Origin: Nostocales cyanobacterium LEGE 11386
GTDB taxonomy: Bacteria > Cyanobacteriota > Cyanobacteriia > Cyanobacteriales > Nostocaceae
Assembly: GCA_015207155.1 (NCBI GenBank)
Contig: JADEXK010000067.1
Location: forward strand, 1-32,013
DNA length: 32,013 nt
Direction of reading: 5' to 3'
Made by a program: the position numbers and the translations under genes. Position 1 is the stretch's first letter. Every line of letters starts with the position of its first letter. The notes below the pieces were generated by a model. That model was not told the origin of the DNA and searched no databases. It worked only from the letters and a program-made list of their open reading frames with translations. Shown here piece by piece: positions 1 to 7,937 of the stretch.

Positions 1-1386
1 GCTGAGTGGGGAGTGGGGAGTGCTGAGAAAAGAAGTGTTGTCTGAGGGTTCTGGTTTTCTACTTAAGACCACTAACATTTCGGCTACGGCATCCCGATCT
101 ACTAGGCGACCTAAACCGGGATAAACTAATGCCAGCATGGTAAGTAACGCCCGGATGATAGGTGAACTAATTAAGGGGCGTTGGTCGTTGAGTGATTCTA
201 CTGGGATGTTTTGCTTGGCTAAAATTTCGATTAAGGTATAACGAGCGATCGCATCTAAACCTGGGGCAATAATTGCTACTTGTTCTGCAACCACTTGTCC
301 AGAGGTGATAGCATCAGCGATAACTTCTGCTGTTTGCCGTAATAACTGAGCGCGAGAGGTGGTTTGAATTGATTGTACTGGTTCTGGTAAACTGGACAAA
401 AGCATCGGTTCTGTGACTAATTCCACCATTGGCGCCACGAGTCTATCTGCAAGACGTGGAAAAGGTGATTCAGTTAAGTTCTCAATTCGACAACGTCCTG
501 CTAAACCCTCCAAGTAGTTGGGATCTGCACCCAATCCTAGGCGTACTGCACCATCAGGATTATAGCTAAATGCCCCTACAGCTCCTTGATCCAACAAAAA
601 ATCAAACAGTTGACGCGCTATGCCAGGATAATCATCGACATCATCGGCTAATACAGCTTGATAGCGTTGAGTTAGGTGCTGTTGGTAATGGCGATCGCTT
701 AATAAGTTCTGACTGTAAAGTTCAGTAATGATGCCATAAGTCAATAATCCCCTTTCTAAGCACCAGTTCCGCCAATTTAATAACAAAGATGCCAATAATT
801 CCGGCTCTAAATCTATGGCATTTTCTTGTAAACCTCTTTGCAAAATTGAGGCAATATCTTCGCCAGGTGTACCACTGTAAGCTGCTAATTGCAATAAATC
901 CAGGATGCGACGTACCAAACGATATTCATTGACACCAGCACGACTCAAAATTGCTGCGTTTAATTGCGATCGCCACAGTTTTGTTGCTAATTCCTGTTCA
1001 GTTTCTGGGCGCAATCGTACCGGAAATTGTGCTTTCAGATTCAAAGACTGAATCAATAAAGGCCAAAATAAAATAACTTCATCTTGAAAAAAACCAAGGA
1101 TTGTTTTAGCACGAACTGGATATTTTCCTTGAGTTGCTGTAACAATTTTATCACCAAATACACGGCGATTTTCACCATTAGCTGCCAACACCAAAACTCC
1201 TGGCTCTGTTTTTGGCAGATAGAAGGATTGTGTTATCTCCCCGCTTTTTTTTGGGTGGCGTTTTTTAGTATAAAATGATTCAATAATCTCATTTTCATTT
1301 TGTAACCAAGAACAAAAATTTTCTACCAAGCGAGTAGTCTTACCACTACGACTAGTACCAACAATCCAAATAGAATGAGAAATCAC
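1..1386 (-). CDS. Superfamily I (UvrD/AddA-like) helicase-type ATPase, 3' part outside window
   Basis: The frame is open for 462 codons from a GTG at 1386 and runs off the left edge, so the C-terminus is missing. The GTG is preceded by an AGGGGAGG ribosome site about 5 bases upstream, and no ATG fits the N-terminus. A P-loop, GTSRSGKT, lies at residues 10-17. An acidic Walker-B-like stretch (ADDVDDYPG) lies near residue 246. A later segment (EQVAIIAPG, then IPVESLNDQRPL and SSPIIRALLTML) resembles the second RecA-like lobe of UvrD/AddA helicases. Cyanobacterial homologues are often labelled recombinase family protein; DNA repair or recombination is an inference. It is transcribed divergently from pxcA with under 90 bases between them. 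The last visible codons run through a GGGAGT-type simple repeat. Confidence 0.72.
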   Translation of the reverse strand, partial: MISHSIWIVGTSRSGKTTRLVENFCSWLQNENEIIESFYTKKRHPKKSGEITQSFYLPKTEPGVLVLAANGENRRVFGDKIVTATQGKYPVRAKTILGFFQDEVILFWPLLIQSLNLKAQFPVRLRPETEQELATKLWRSQLNAAILSRAGVNEYRLVRRILDLLQLAAYSGTPGEDIASILQRGLQENAIDLEPELLASLLLNWRNWCLERGLLTYGIITELYSQNLLSDRHYQQHLTQRYQAVLADDVDDYPGIARQLFDFLLDQGAVGAFSYNPDGAVRLGLGADPNYLEGLAGRCRIENLTESPFPRLADRLVAPMVELVTEPMLLSSLPEPVQSIQTTSRAQLLRQTAEVIADAITSGQVVAEQVAIIAPGLDAIARYTLIEILAKQNIPVESLNDQRPLISSPIIRALLTMLALVYPGLGRLVDRDAVAEMLVVLSRKPEPSDNTSFLSTPHSPLS

Positions 1387-1473
1387 AAATCCTCCCCTTG
1401 TAGATTTGCTAGTATACTTTGTGCGTTAACTTAAGCTTAAAAATCACCAATAAATGCTGGATGATTGCCCAAG

Positions 1474-2793
1474 ATGAGAATGCCTATTTTTAGCCAAAAA
1501 ATTTACCCTTTTTTACTGGCTGCTTACCGATGGTACTTACTAACCCCAGAGCGATCGCTGGAGGAAGCTTACAAAGCGGCATTAAAGATTAAGGCAATAG
1601 AAGACGAGCATTTTAATGGTAATAAAATAGACTTAAACTCAGCCATCTACAGTAACAGTGTGATGGATTATTTTGAGTCCGATTTAAAGCAACAATTAAA
1701 AATTGCTCGGATGCGATTAACAGAGTTTCGCGCCAGTCGTTGGTTTTCTAACGAATCTCATCAGAAAGCTGCTCAAAAAACAGGTATAGAATATCCTAGT
1801 CCTAGTTTAATTTTAGAGAAGTTAAGATTCATAGACGAAGTTATATCAAAATATAACAACTTGGATTATGAAATAACTTCTTCACCTGTAGTAACTAAAC
1901 CCCAAATTGTCAAAGTTGATGGAGCGATCGCTCAACCATCACAGCCAAAATTACCAAATCCCAATCAAGAACTGAATAAAAAACCACGGGGCAAAGCCGA
2001 TACAATGGGAATATTGCCCCGGTCGATTTTAAGCACTATAAGTCGTCTGCAAGTTGAATTAGATCCAAATTCCGAACAAGACGTTGTTAAAAACTTTCGT
2101 CAGGCTCAAAAAAGAACAATAATATCTATCAGATTTATTTTACTATTAATTATAGTACCTCTTTTAACGCATCAAATATCAAAAGCATTAATAGTCGGGC
2201 CTCTCATAGATCAGTTTAGAAGTCACGAAACAGCGCCAATATTTCTCAACATAGAAATGGAAGAAGAAGCGCTGATAGAACTACAAAGATTTGAAGAAAG
2301 GCTCAAGTTTGAGACCCTAATTCGTCAAGCACCTCAACTATCTTCTGAAGATATAGAAATCCAACTGAAGAACAGAGCCAGTGAAATTGCTGAGAAATTT
2401 CGTCGCGAAAGTGCCAACGCCATTAAAAATGTTTTTTCAGATATTTTTTCTGTTGGTGCTTTTATTTGCCTGTTAGTTTTCAGTAAGCATTCCATCTCAG
2501 TGCTCAAAGATTTCTTTGATCATGTCGTTTATGGTCTAAGCGATAGTGCCAAGGCATTTATTATCATTTTATTTACTGATATATTTGTAGGATTCCACTC
2601 TCCACATGGCTGGGAAGTAATTTTAGAAGGTGTATCACGCCACTGGGGTTTACCAGCAAATAGAGATTTTATCTTCTTATTTATTGCTACATTTCCCGTA
2701 ATTTTAGATACAATCTTTAAGTACTGGATTTTCCGTTACTTAAATCGTATATCGCCTTCCGCAGTTGCTACGTACCGTAATATGAATGAATAA
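1474..2793 (+). CDS. pxcA: Proton extrusion protein PxcA (CemA/CotA family)
   Basis: This inner-membrane protein is needed for light-induced proton release and indirectly for inorganic carbon uptake in cyanobacteria; the chloroplast homologue is CemA. The N-terminal half is soluble and charged, with the family-like opening FSQKIYPFLLAAYRWYL. The C-terminal half has about four hydrophobic segments: near residues 215-240 (with VPLLTHQISK), 335-355, 368-388 and 408-428. It ends in the conserved CemA tail around FPVILDTIFKYWIFRYLNR. The total length of about 439 residues suits cyanobacterial PxcA. The start is uncertain: TTG at 1465, ATG at 1474 and ATG at 1480 are in frame, and none has a strong ribosome site. 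I chose the first ATG. Confidence 0.88.
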   Translation: MRMPIFSQKIYPFLLAAYRWYLLTPERSLEEAYKAALKIKAIEDEHFNGNKIDLNSAIYSNSVMDYFESDLKQQLKIARMRLTEFRASRWFSNESHQKAAQKTGIEYPSPSLILEKLRFIDEVISKYNNLDYEITSSPVVTKPQIVKVDGAIAQPSQPKLPNPNQELNKKPRGKADTMGILPRSILSTISRLQVELDPNSEQDVVKNFRQAQKRTIISIRFILLLIIVPLLTHQISKALIVGPLIDQFRSHETAPIFLNIEMEEEALIELQRFEERLKFETLIRQAPQLSSEDIEIQLKNRASEIAEKFRRESANAIKNVFSDIFSVGAFICLLVFSKHSISVLKDFFDHVVYGLSDSAKAFIIILFTDIFVGFHSPHGWEVILEGVSRHWGLPANRDFIFLFIATFPVILDTIFKYWIFRYLNRISPSAVATYRNMNE

Positions 2794-3255
2794 AATTGTT
2801 CAAGTAGCCGTCATGAACTGCGTATATTTATAACGGATGAAAAAGTCTGAAGAGTTTCGGCATTTCTCCAGCACATTACGTAATCCGTAACAAAATTGGA
2901 ACTATCACAAATAATTTACCGTCATCTCAACTTATTCTTGAGCAATTTTTAGTCTGCCTCAGACAGCATCATGTTAAAGCCTATTATTATTCTGCCAAAA
3001 TCTCTAGAGTTAGCAAAACTTGGCACTATAACGGAAATCTTGCTAGTTCAGGTTGTATCTAAATTACGTCCATACCTACTTGAGATAGCTAATGCATAGT
3101 CATATTTGCATCTTATTTTTAAAAATCTCAGTGGTCGATGGTTAAATTTAAAACCAAGAAACACTGCCTAAAAATTCCACATTCAGGGATGCAAATTAAA
3201 TGCATATTAGTTGCTTTCTGACGCTACATTTAGGATTTTATAAAGGGAGTTGAAA
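2794..3255. other. Gene-free spacer between pxcA and the PIN gene
   Basis: This is about 460 bases of AT-rich sequence. I see no convincing terminator after pxcA and no clear promoter for the PIN gene. A 42-codon frame at 2971-3099 exists but has no ribosome site or recognisable antitoxin features. Confidence 0.5.
3244..3249 (+). promoter_or_regulatory. Ribosome binding site that sets the PIN gene start
   Basis: AGGGAG lies 6 bases before the GTG at 3256 but touches the in-frame TTG at 3250. The spacing favours the GTG as the start codon. Confidence 0.6.
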
Positions 3256-3705
3256 GTGATCAAAATTTTATTTGATGCTGATTTAATATTAGAAGCTTTG
3301 ATGAATCGTCAAGAATTTACCGAAGATGTTAAAGAATTGTTAGACGGTGTACATCCATTGATTCAGATGCATATAACAGATGTTGGCTGGCAAAAAATTT
3401 ATACTTATGCCAGTCGCTTAAAAAATATTAAGATTGCGGAGATAGTAGTTTATTGGTTGCAAGCAAAAATCCAGATTTGTCATGTTGACCAGCATATTTT
3501 GCAAAAAGCACGCTCATTGTCGCTGAAGGATTTTGAATCTGCTGTAGAATCATCTTGTGTCAGTTATTGGAAACTAGATGCAATTGTCACCCATAAACAG
3601 GAAGATTTTGCAGAGGTGGCAAATCAGTTTTGGGTTTGGTCAATAGCAGATTTGTGTTTACGTGCAAATTTAGAGAGTCAGTTACAGGCAACTATATCTA
3701 GTTAA
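3256..3705 (+). CDS. PIN-domain protein (VapC-like ribonuclease fold)
   Basis: The protein has 149 residues, starting at the GTG placed 6 bases after AGGGAG. The N-terminal strand ILFDADLILEALMNR carries the first conserved PIN aspartate. The C-terminal part DFESAVESSCVSYWKLDAIV followed by THKQEDF matches the PIN pattern of D-x-E-x-A, then hydrophobic-D-x-I-V-T, then D-F. PIN domains are Mg-dependent RNases, often the toxin of VapBC pairs. No antitoxin gene is visible upstream or downstream; the next gene converges from the right only 8 bases away. It may be a solitary PIN protein rather than a toxin. The fold is fairly sure; the substrate is unknown. Confidence 0.72.
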   Translation: MIKILFDADLILEALMNRQEFTEDVKELLDGVHPLIQMHITDVGWQKIYTYASRLKNIKIAEIVVYWLQAKIQICHVDQHILQKARSLSLKDFESAVESSCVSYWKLDAIVTHKQEDFAEVANQFWVWSIADLCLRANLESQLQATISS

Positions 3706-3713
3706 TTAAAGGT

Positions 3714-4364
3714 TTATATAAATCCTTGAACTTTTGGCGCATCAACTAATAACTTCATTTGCTCACAACGCACGGTGGCAAAAGGCTGACTTAAAGTTAT
3801 ACCAGCAAAAGGACTTTCCGCAGAAATGTCTAAATTGGCACCTACCAAACCCAAACGAGCATCAATTTCAGCACGGAATGTCAGCAAATTATCATCCATT
3901 ACACTGAAAGCAGAAGTGCCTAATTGTTGTCGCCATGCTAAATTTTGCTGATTGTAATTGAGACGACACAGCAAGCGACCGCCTTGCCGAACAGTCACAC
4001 GTTTTTCTTCCCAGGTAAAATCAGCTAGTTCTTTTGGTAGTCCCCAAATTTCCCGACCACCAGCCACAGAATCAGCATTATCTACATAAATATGGGAAAT
4101 CCAAACTCCTATTTTACCTTGATAAAATACCACAGCTGGCACCACAATTAACTCATTGTATTGCAGCACTGAGCCTGATTTATATCGAGCTAAATAAATA
4201 CCACCGAGAGTTTTACCAGGCCATATAGAAATAATATTTAACTCGGTCGGCACAAGCGATAGGCTACGCCCCACCGTAGGCGATCGCACTTGGTCAATAT
4301 TCACTAAATGTAGAGTTTGAATAGCTTCGCCTACAAGTGTCCAAGGTGCTGATGGATAAGGCAT
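3714..4364 (-). CDS. Acetoacetate decarboxylase family protein
   Basis: The 216-residue protein has the ADC family core: YNELIVVPAVV at about residues 69-79, GVWISHIYVDNADSVAGGRE at 86-105, then IWGLPKELADF. In true acetoacetate decarboxylase the Schiff-base lysine is followed by a second lysine (PKK). Here the lysine (K111) is kept but the next residue is glutamate (E112), so decarboxylase activity on acetoacetate is doubtful. Distant members include aldolase-dehydratases and uncharacterised proteins. The reading frame carries a dispersed palindromic repeat (4256-4287) encoding about residues 26-37. The gene converges with the PIN gene. The start at ATG 4364 has no strong ribosome site. Confidence 0.8.
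   Translation of the reverse strand: MPYPSAPWTLVGEAIQTLHLVNIDQVRSPTVGRSLSLVPTELNIISIWPGKTLGGIYLARYKSGSVLQYNELIVVPAVVFYQGKIGVWISHIYVDNADSVAGGREIWGLPKELADFTWEEKRVTVRQGGRLLCRLNYNQQNLAWRQQLGTSAFSVMDDNLLTFRAEIDARLGLVGANLDISAESPFAGITLSQPFATVRCEQMKLLVDAPKVQGFI
4256..4287. repeat. Palindromic HIP1-containing repeat inside a coding sequence
   Basis: The arms GCGATAGGCTACG and CGTAGGCGATCGC are imperfect reverse complements (11 of 13 pair) around a 6-base centre. The second arm includes a HIP1 octamer. Similar GCGATCGCCTACGG-type units are scattered between genes in Nostoc-group genomes; here one lies in frame in the decarboxylase-family gene and is translated as roughly VRSPTVGRSLS. Confidence 0.65.
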
Positions 4365-4497
4365 ATCAATTTTCTGTGAGTGGGAAAATTAATTAAAGAG
4401 ATATTACAGCTTCAATTAATATGATTTTTAGAAATTCCAGTTTTACTAATTGCTATGTATGAGTTAGTATTTTATTTATTTTATCTTTGGTATAGCC

Positions 4498-4532
4498 AAA
4501 AAAATTCCCACCCAGGCATTAGCTTGGATGGG
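4498..4532 (-). terminator. Rho-independent terminator of dnaK
   Basis: Read leftward, CCCATCCAAGC and GCCTGGGTGGG form a stem of about 10 pairs with a TAAT loop. It is followed by AATTTTTTT. It lies about 30 bases after the dnaK stop codon. Confidence 0.8.
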
Positions 4533-4563
4533 TAAAAATATTAAATTAGGGACAAGCTAAAAA

Positions 4564-6465
4564 TTACTTGCTTTCAGTGAAATCAGCGTCAATCACATCA
4601 TCACCGCCACTTGGAGGAGTGGGGCCACCATCTTGAGGTGCAGCACCAGCCGCAGCATCACCACCAGCTTGCTGATAGATGTTGCTACCAACGGCGAAGA
4701 GTGCTTGTTGTAATTCTGGGGTCAGTTTCTTGATTTGCTCGTCATCTTCTTGAGCAACAGCTTCCCGTAGGTCTTTTACCAAACCTTCAACCTTGGTTTT
4801 GTCGGCTTCAGGAACTTTATCACCTAATTCTTGCAACTGCTTCTCAGCTTGGTATGCCAAAGAATCGGCTTGGTTCTTGCGTTCAATTTTCTCACGACGT
4901 TCTTTGTCAGCAGAAGCGTTTTGTTCTGCTTCTTTCACCATCCGGTCAACGTCGGATTTATCCAAGGTGGACGCGCCAGTAATGCTGATGGACTGTTCTT
5001 TACCAGTACCTTTGTCTTTTGCGGTGACATTGAGGATACCATTAGCGTCAATGTCAAAGGTAACTTCAATTTGAGGTACACCGCGTGGAGCAGGAGGAAT
5101 ACCATCTAGGCGGAAGGTTCCTAAACTTTTATTATCGTTGGAGAATTCTCGTTCACCTTGGAGGACGTGAATTTCCACATTGGTTTGGCCATCCACGGCG
5201 GTGGAGAAGACTTCTGATTTTTTGGTGGGAATTGTAGTGTTACGGGGGATAATTTTGGTCATCACACCGCCCAAGGTTTCTACACCCAAGGACAATGGTG
5301 ACACGTCTAAGAGTAATATGCCTGTAACATCACCAGCTAGTACACCTGCTTGAATAGCTGCACCAACCGCCACAACTTCATCAGGGTTAACGCTTTGGTT
5401 AGGATCTTTACCTAAGACCTGCTTCACCACTTGTTGCACTGCGGGAATCCGGGTAGAACCACCAACTAGTACAACTTCATCAATGTCGCCTTTGCTTAAC
5501 TTAGCATCCCGGAGCGCATTTTCTACGGGGATACGACAACGGTCGATTAGATCAGAGCAGAGTTCTTCAAACTTAGCGCGAGTTAAAGTTGTATCCAGGT
5601 GCTTGGGCCCGTCCTGGGTAGCGGTGATAAATGGCAGGTTGATTTCCGCTTGGGTAACGCTGGAAAGCTCAATTTTGGCTTTTTCTGCGGCTTCAGTCAG
5701 ACGTTGCAGCGCTTGTCTGTCTTTGCGTAGGTCAATACCTTCGTCTGATTTGAATTGTTCGGCTAAGAAGTCAACGATTTTTTTATCGAAGTCGTCACCG
5801 CCGAGGTGGGTATCACCAGATGTAGCTAGTACTTCAAATACGCCATCACCTACTTCGAGGATAGATACGTCGAATGTACCACCACCAAGGTCAAATACGA
5901 GAATGGTTTCATTACTCTTCTTATCAAAGCCATAAGCCAGAGATGCGGCTGTAGGTTCGTTGATAATCCGTAGTACTTCAATCCCGGCAATTTTACCAGC
6001 GTCTTTTGTAGCTTGTCGCTGGGAGTCATTGAAGTACGCTGGAACTGTGATCACAGCTTGGGTGACAGTTTCACCCAGATATTTGCTGGCATCTTCAACC
6101 AGTTTGCGGAGAACTTGAGCAGAAATTTCTTCGGGAGCAAATTGCTTGCCAGCGCCTGGAGAATCTAACTTAACGTTACCGCCGCTACTTAGTACTTTAT
6201 AAGAAACTTCTGTAGTTTCTTTAGTTACCTCGTCATAGCGCCGTCCTATAAAGCGTTTGACTGAGTAAAACGTATTTTCGGGGTTCATCACCGCTTGACG
6301 TTTAGCGATTTGACCAACCAAGCGATCGCCATTTTTGGCAAATGCTACTACTGATGGTGTTGTCCGAAAACCTTCCGCGTTAGCAATAACTGTGGGTTTA
6401 CCACCTTCCATCACTGCTACGCAGGAGTTCGTTGTACCTAAGTCAATTCCAACTACTTTTGCCAT
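4564..6465 (-). CDS. dnaK: Molecular chaperone DnaK (Hsp70), DnaK2-like
   Basis: This is an ATP-dependent cytoplasmic Hsp70 chaperone working with DnaJ and GrpE, neither of which is in this window. The N-terminal ATPase signature IDLGTTNSCVAVMEGG opens the protein. DLGGGTFDVSILEVGDGVFE lies near residues 193-212, and VLVGGSTRIPAVQQVV near 334-349. The linker LLLDVSPLSLG and the substrate-binding domain follow. A Gly/Pro-rich tail ends in DDVIDADFTE, close to the standard bacterial DnaK terminus. The length, 633 residues, fits the main cyanobacterial DnaK2 rather than the longer DnaK1 or DnaK3. A TATAAT box lies about 42 bases upstream and a strong terminator follows. I see no CIRCE element. 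It appears monocistronic. Confidence 0.97.
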   Translation of the reverse strand: MAKVVGIDLGTTNSCVAVMEGGKPTVIANAEGFRTTPSVVAFAKNGDRLVGQIAKRQAVMNPENTFYSVKRFIGRRYDEVTKETTEVSYKVLSSGGNVKLDSPGAGKQFAPEEISAQVLRKLVEDASKYLGETVTQAVITVPAYFNDSQRQATKDAGKIAGIEVLRIINEPTAASLAYGFDKKSNETILVFDLGGGTFDVSILEVGDGVFEVLATSGDTHLGGDDFDKKIVDFLAEQFKSDEGIDLRKDRQALQRLTEAAEKAKIELSSVTQAEINLPFITATQDGPKHLDTTLTRAKFEELCSDLIDRCRIPVENALRDAKLSKGDIDEVVLVGGSTRIPAVQQVVKQVLGKDPNQSVNPDEVVAVGAAIQAGVLAGDVTGILLLDVSPLSLGVETLGGVMTKIIPRNTTIPTKKSEVFSTAVDGQTNVEIHVLQGEREFSNDNKSLGTFRLDGIPPAPRGVPQIEVTFDIDANGILNVTAKDKGTGKEQSISITGASTLDKSDVDRMVKEAEQNASADKERREKIERKNQADSLAYQAEKQLQELGDKVPEADKTKVEGLVKDLREAVAQEDDEQIKKLTPELQQALFAVGSNIYQQAGGDAAAGAAPQDGGPTPPSGGDDVIDADFTESK

Positions 6466-7059
6466 TTTAAGTGCTGGCTCCGTATAACTACAAATGAATG
6501 AATGGGATTATAAGAGACTAAATCTCGAACCAACTGGTTGAAAACAGCAGTCAATTCAGCATCAACAACCTTTGGTTCGGCTTTCTTAAGGTTAAAACCT
6601 CAAGTCATGCTGATATATATACTGAAGCTCAGTGATAGCCAGTCCATGAAGGGTGGTTTCCCGAACCTTTGATGGGACGGTTATTTTTAAAGGATGTATT
6701 TAGTCGGTTCATTGAGCAATTTGCTTTCACTCTGTCTAATGTATGAGAATTAATACTTTCAGTAATTAGGGTGAACCGTAATCTCAAAGTGGTGTTTGCC
6801 GTCTTTGAACGAATTATAGAGAACTTATAGTTAAGTAGAGATAAGTAAAGGGGCAATTATCATAGTTAATCCTACTTAATTCCACTACAGCATCTAAAGA
6901 TATTTTTTCACTAGCAGTGTGTTTATGGAAAAAGCTAATAAAATATCAAAAAATATTACTATACCATTAAAAATTCCCTTATTCTGAAAATATTAGTTTT
7001 TTAAATTTAAATTTATTATTTAGTATTTATACGTAACTTAACTTAAAAATATATTTTAA
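6466..7059. other. Gene-free region upstream of dnaK
   Basis: About 590 bases, strongly AT-rich beyond 6900. It holds the dnaK promoter and a short inverted repeat (GAGGTT-TT-AACCTT on the minus strand, near 6585-6600). I see no credible gene; a 75-codon leftward frame at 6629-6856 has neither a ribosome site nor protein-like composition. Confidence 0.5.
6507..6512 (-). promoter_or_regulatory. Candidate -10 box for dnaK
   Basis: On the minus strand a perfect TATAAT is preceded 15 bases upstream by TTGGTT, and GAGA and TCTC lie as a small inverted repeat in the spacer. The box is about 42 bases before the dnaK ATG. The short spacer makes the -35 assignment weak. Confidence 0.45.
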
Positions 7060-7461
7060 ATGCTGGAAAAAGGTGCTATTAGTGGCAGACCCTTCGATGC
7101 ATCAAAAGCGGGGGGGCAAAATTCTTGGTCTCTCCTATACAAAAGTCAAGATTACAGGCAAATGCACTGATATTGTTAAAGCTCATATTCGTAGATTTAA
7201 TCCGGTTGGTCATGAAGAGATGAAAATGGTAGAGAGATTAAGAAAAATTGCAGCAGATGAACTTGTAGCCGAAGCAGTAGACCTCCGTTTCTATACTCAT
7301 GAGCTACGGGAATACTTGAGGTATAAAAAACTCGATATCCAAGTGGACAACCAGATGATCCAGATGCAGCTTATGAACTCTGGAATAATGTTCACACAGC
7401 AACACTAGAGGATTATGGGCTAAAGGAAGGGCCAGGTGTTTTATTTAGAAAAATTTTGTAA
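7060..7461 (+). pseudogene. Frameshifted remnant of a polymorphic-toxin-like C-terminal domain
   Basis: Protein-like sequence continues across three segments. Frame 1 (from ATG 7060) reads MLEKGAISGRPFDASKAGG. After a run of seven G (7110-7116) the sense moves to another frame, reading about 70 residues including KITGKCTDIVKAHIRRF and FYTHELREYLRYKK. After six A (7325-7330) it returns to frame 1, reading GQPDDPDAAYELWNNVHTAT and then LEDYGLKEGPGVLFRKIL to the TAA at 7459-7461. Removing one G and adding one A gives an unbroken 133-residue protein. No ribosome site or longer N-terminus is present, so it looks like a cut-off tail of a larger protein. The style (GRPFDASKAGG, then ATLEDYGL) resembles toxin tips of RHS/filamentous-haemagglutinin proteins; that family assignment is a guess. 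Confidence 0.7.
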
Positions 7462-7585
7462 AATGATTCTTTTCTAGGGTGTAAGCATTTAGGTAAAGAT
7501 TTTAACCGTTGTCTAAAACCTTGATCTAAATGCTAAAAGCCCACTATTTTTTAAACTTAATCAAATCCTCTTACAATTCTATATG

Positions 7586-7591
7586 GGAGGA
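7586..7591 (+). promoter_or_regulatory. Ribosome binding site that sets the start at 7598
   Basis: A perfect GGAGGA lies 6 bases before ATG 7598. It overlaps codons that would follow the other in-frame ATG at 7583, so 7598 is the real start. Confidence 0.75.
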
Positions 7592-7597
7592 ATATTT

Positions 7598-7855
7598 ATG
7601 AAAAACTCAACCCAATTAACTCAACTAGAGTTAGTACTTCTCAAATTAGTTGCCAAAGGACAGGGGAATTTTAGTTGGTATGAACTAGCCAATTCTCTTT
7701 CTCGCCTAGACGTACCAAGAGAACCTGACATGATGGTTGTACTCAAGAATATGGTGGCTAAGGGTTTAGTCATAAGACACATACAGACTGGTTCACCACG
7801 AGATAGCTGGGACTTGACACCAATAGGTACTAATATTCTGATGGAATGTGAATAA
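7598..7855 (+). CDS. Small winged-helix-like protein, unknown function
   Basis: The protein has 85 residues and a strong ribosome site. The sequence LTQLELVLLKLVAKGQGNFS, then WYELANSLSRLDVPREPDMM and VVLKNMVAKGLVIRH, has the helix-helix-recognition-helix layout of a winged helix. A hydrophobic wing follows (DSWDLTPIGTNILMECE). The layout resembles small PadR- or MarR-type DNA-binding proteins. There are no metal-binding or catalytic motifs and no partner in an operon: the next gene starts 82 bases on, with its own start. DNA binding is inferred only from the predicted fold, and no family can be named confidently. Confidence 0.6.
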   Translation: MKNSTQLTQLELVLLKLVAKGQGNFSWYELANSLSRLDVPREPDMMVVLKNMVAKGLVIRHIQTGSPRDSWDLTPIGTNILMECE

Positions 7856-7937
7856 TTTTAACCTGATTGCACCATCAAAGTACTTGTCTACTAGATGATA
7901 AAATATTTACAATTAAAATCTCAGCACTGCATCGAGA

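Noticed and set aside
1084..1278. 64-codon rightward frame
   Set aside because: Antisense to the helicase-like gene, which is open without a break from 1386 to the window edge.
2971..3099. 42-codon frame upstream of the PIN gene considered as an antitoxin
   Set aside because: No ribosome site, not adjacent to the PIN gene, and no DNA-binding pattern of VapB-type proteins.
4793..5109. Two overlapping rightward frames of about 92 codons opposite dnaK
   Set aside because: They lie wholly inside the conserved dnaK gene on the other strand; long antisense frames are a by-product of its codon use.
5483..5935. 150-codon rightward frame opposite dnaK
   Set aside because: Antisense shadow of a certain gene, with serine-rich composition and no ribosome site.
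6629..6856. 75-codon leftward frame upstream of dnaK
   Set aside because: No ribosome site, no protein-like pattern; it sits in the dnaK upstream region.
7110..7330. Programmed frameshifting as an explanation for the split toxin-like frame
   Set aside because: Two opposite shifts would be needed, the 5' end lacks a ribosome site, and no stimulatory structure is obvious; decay or sequencing error is simpler.
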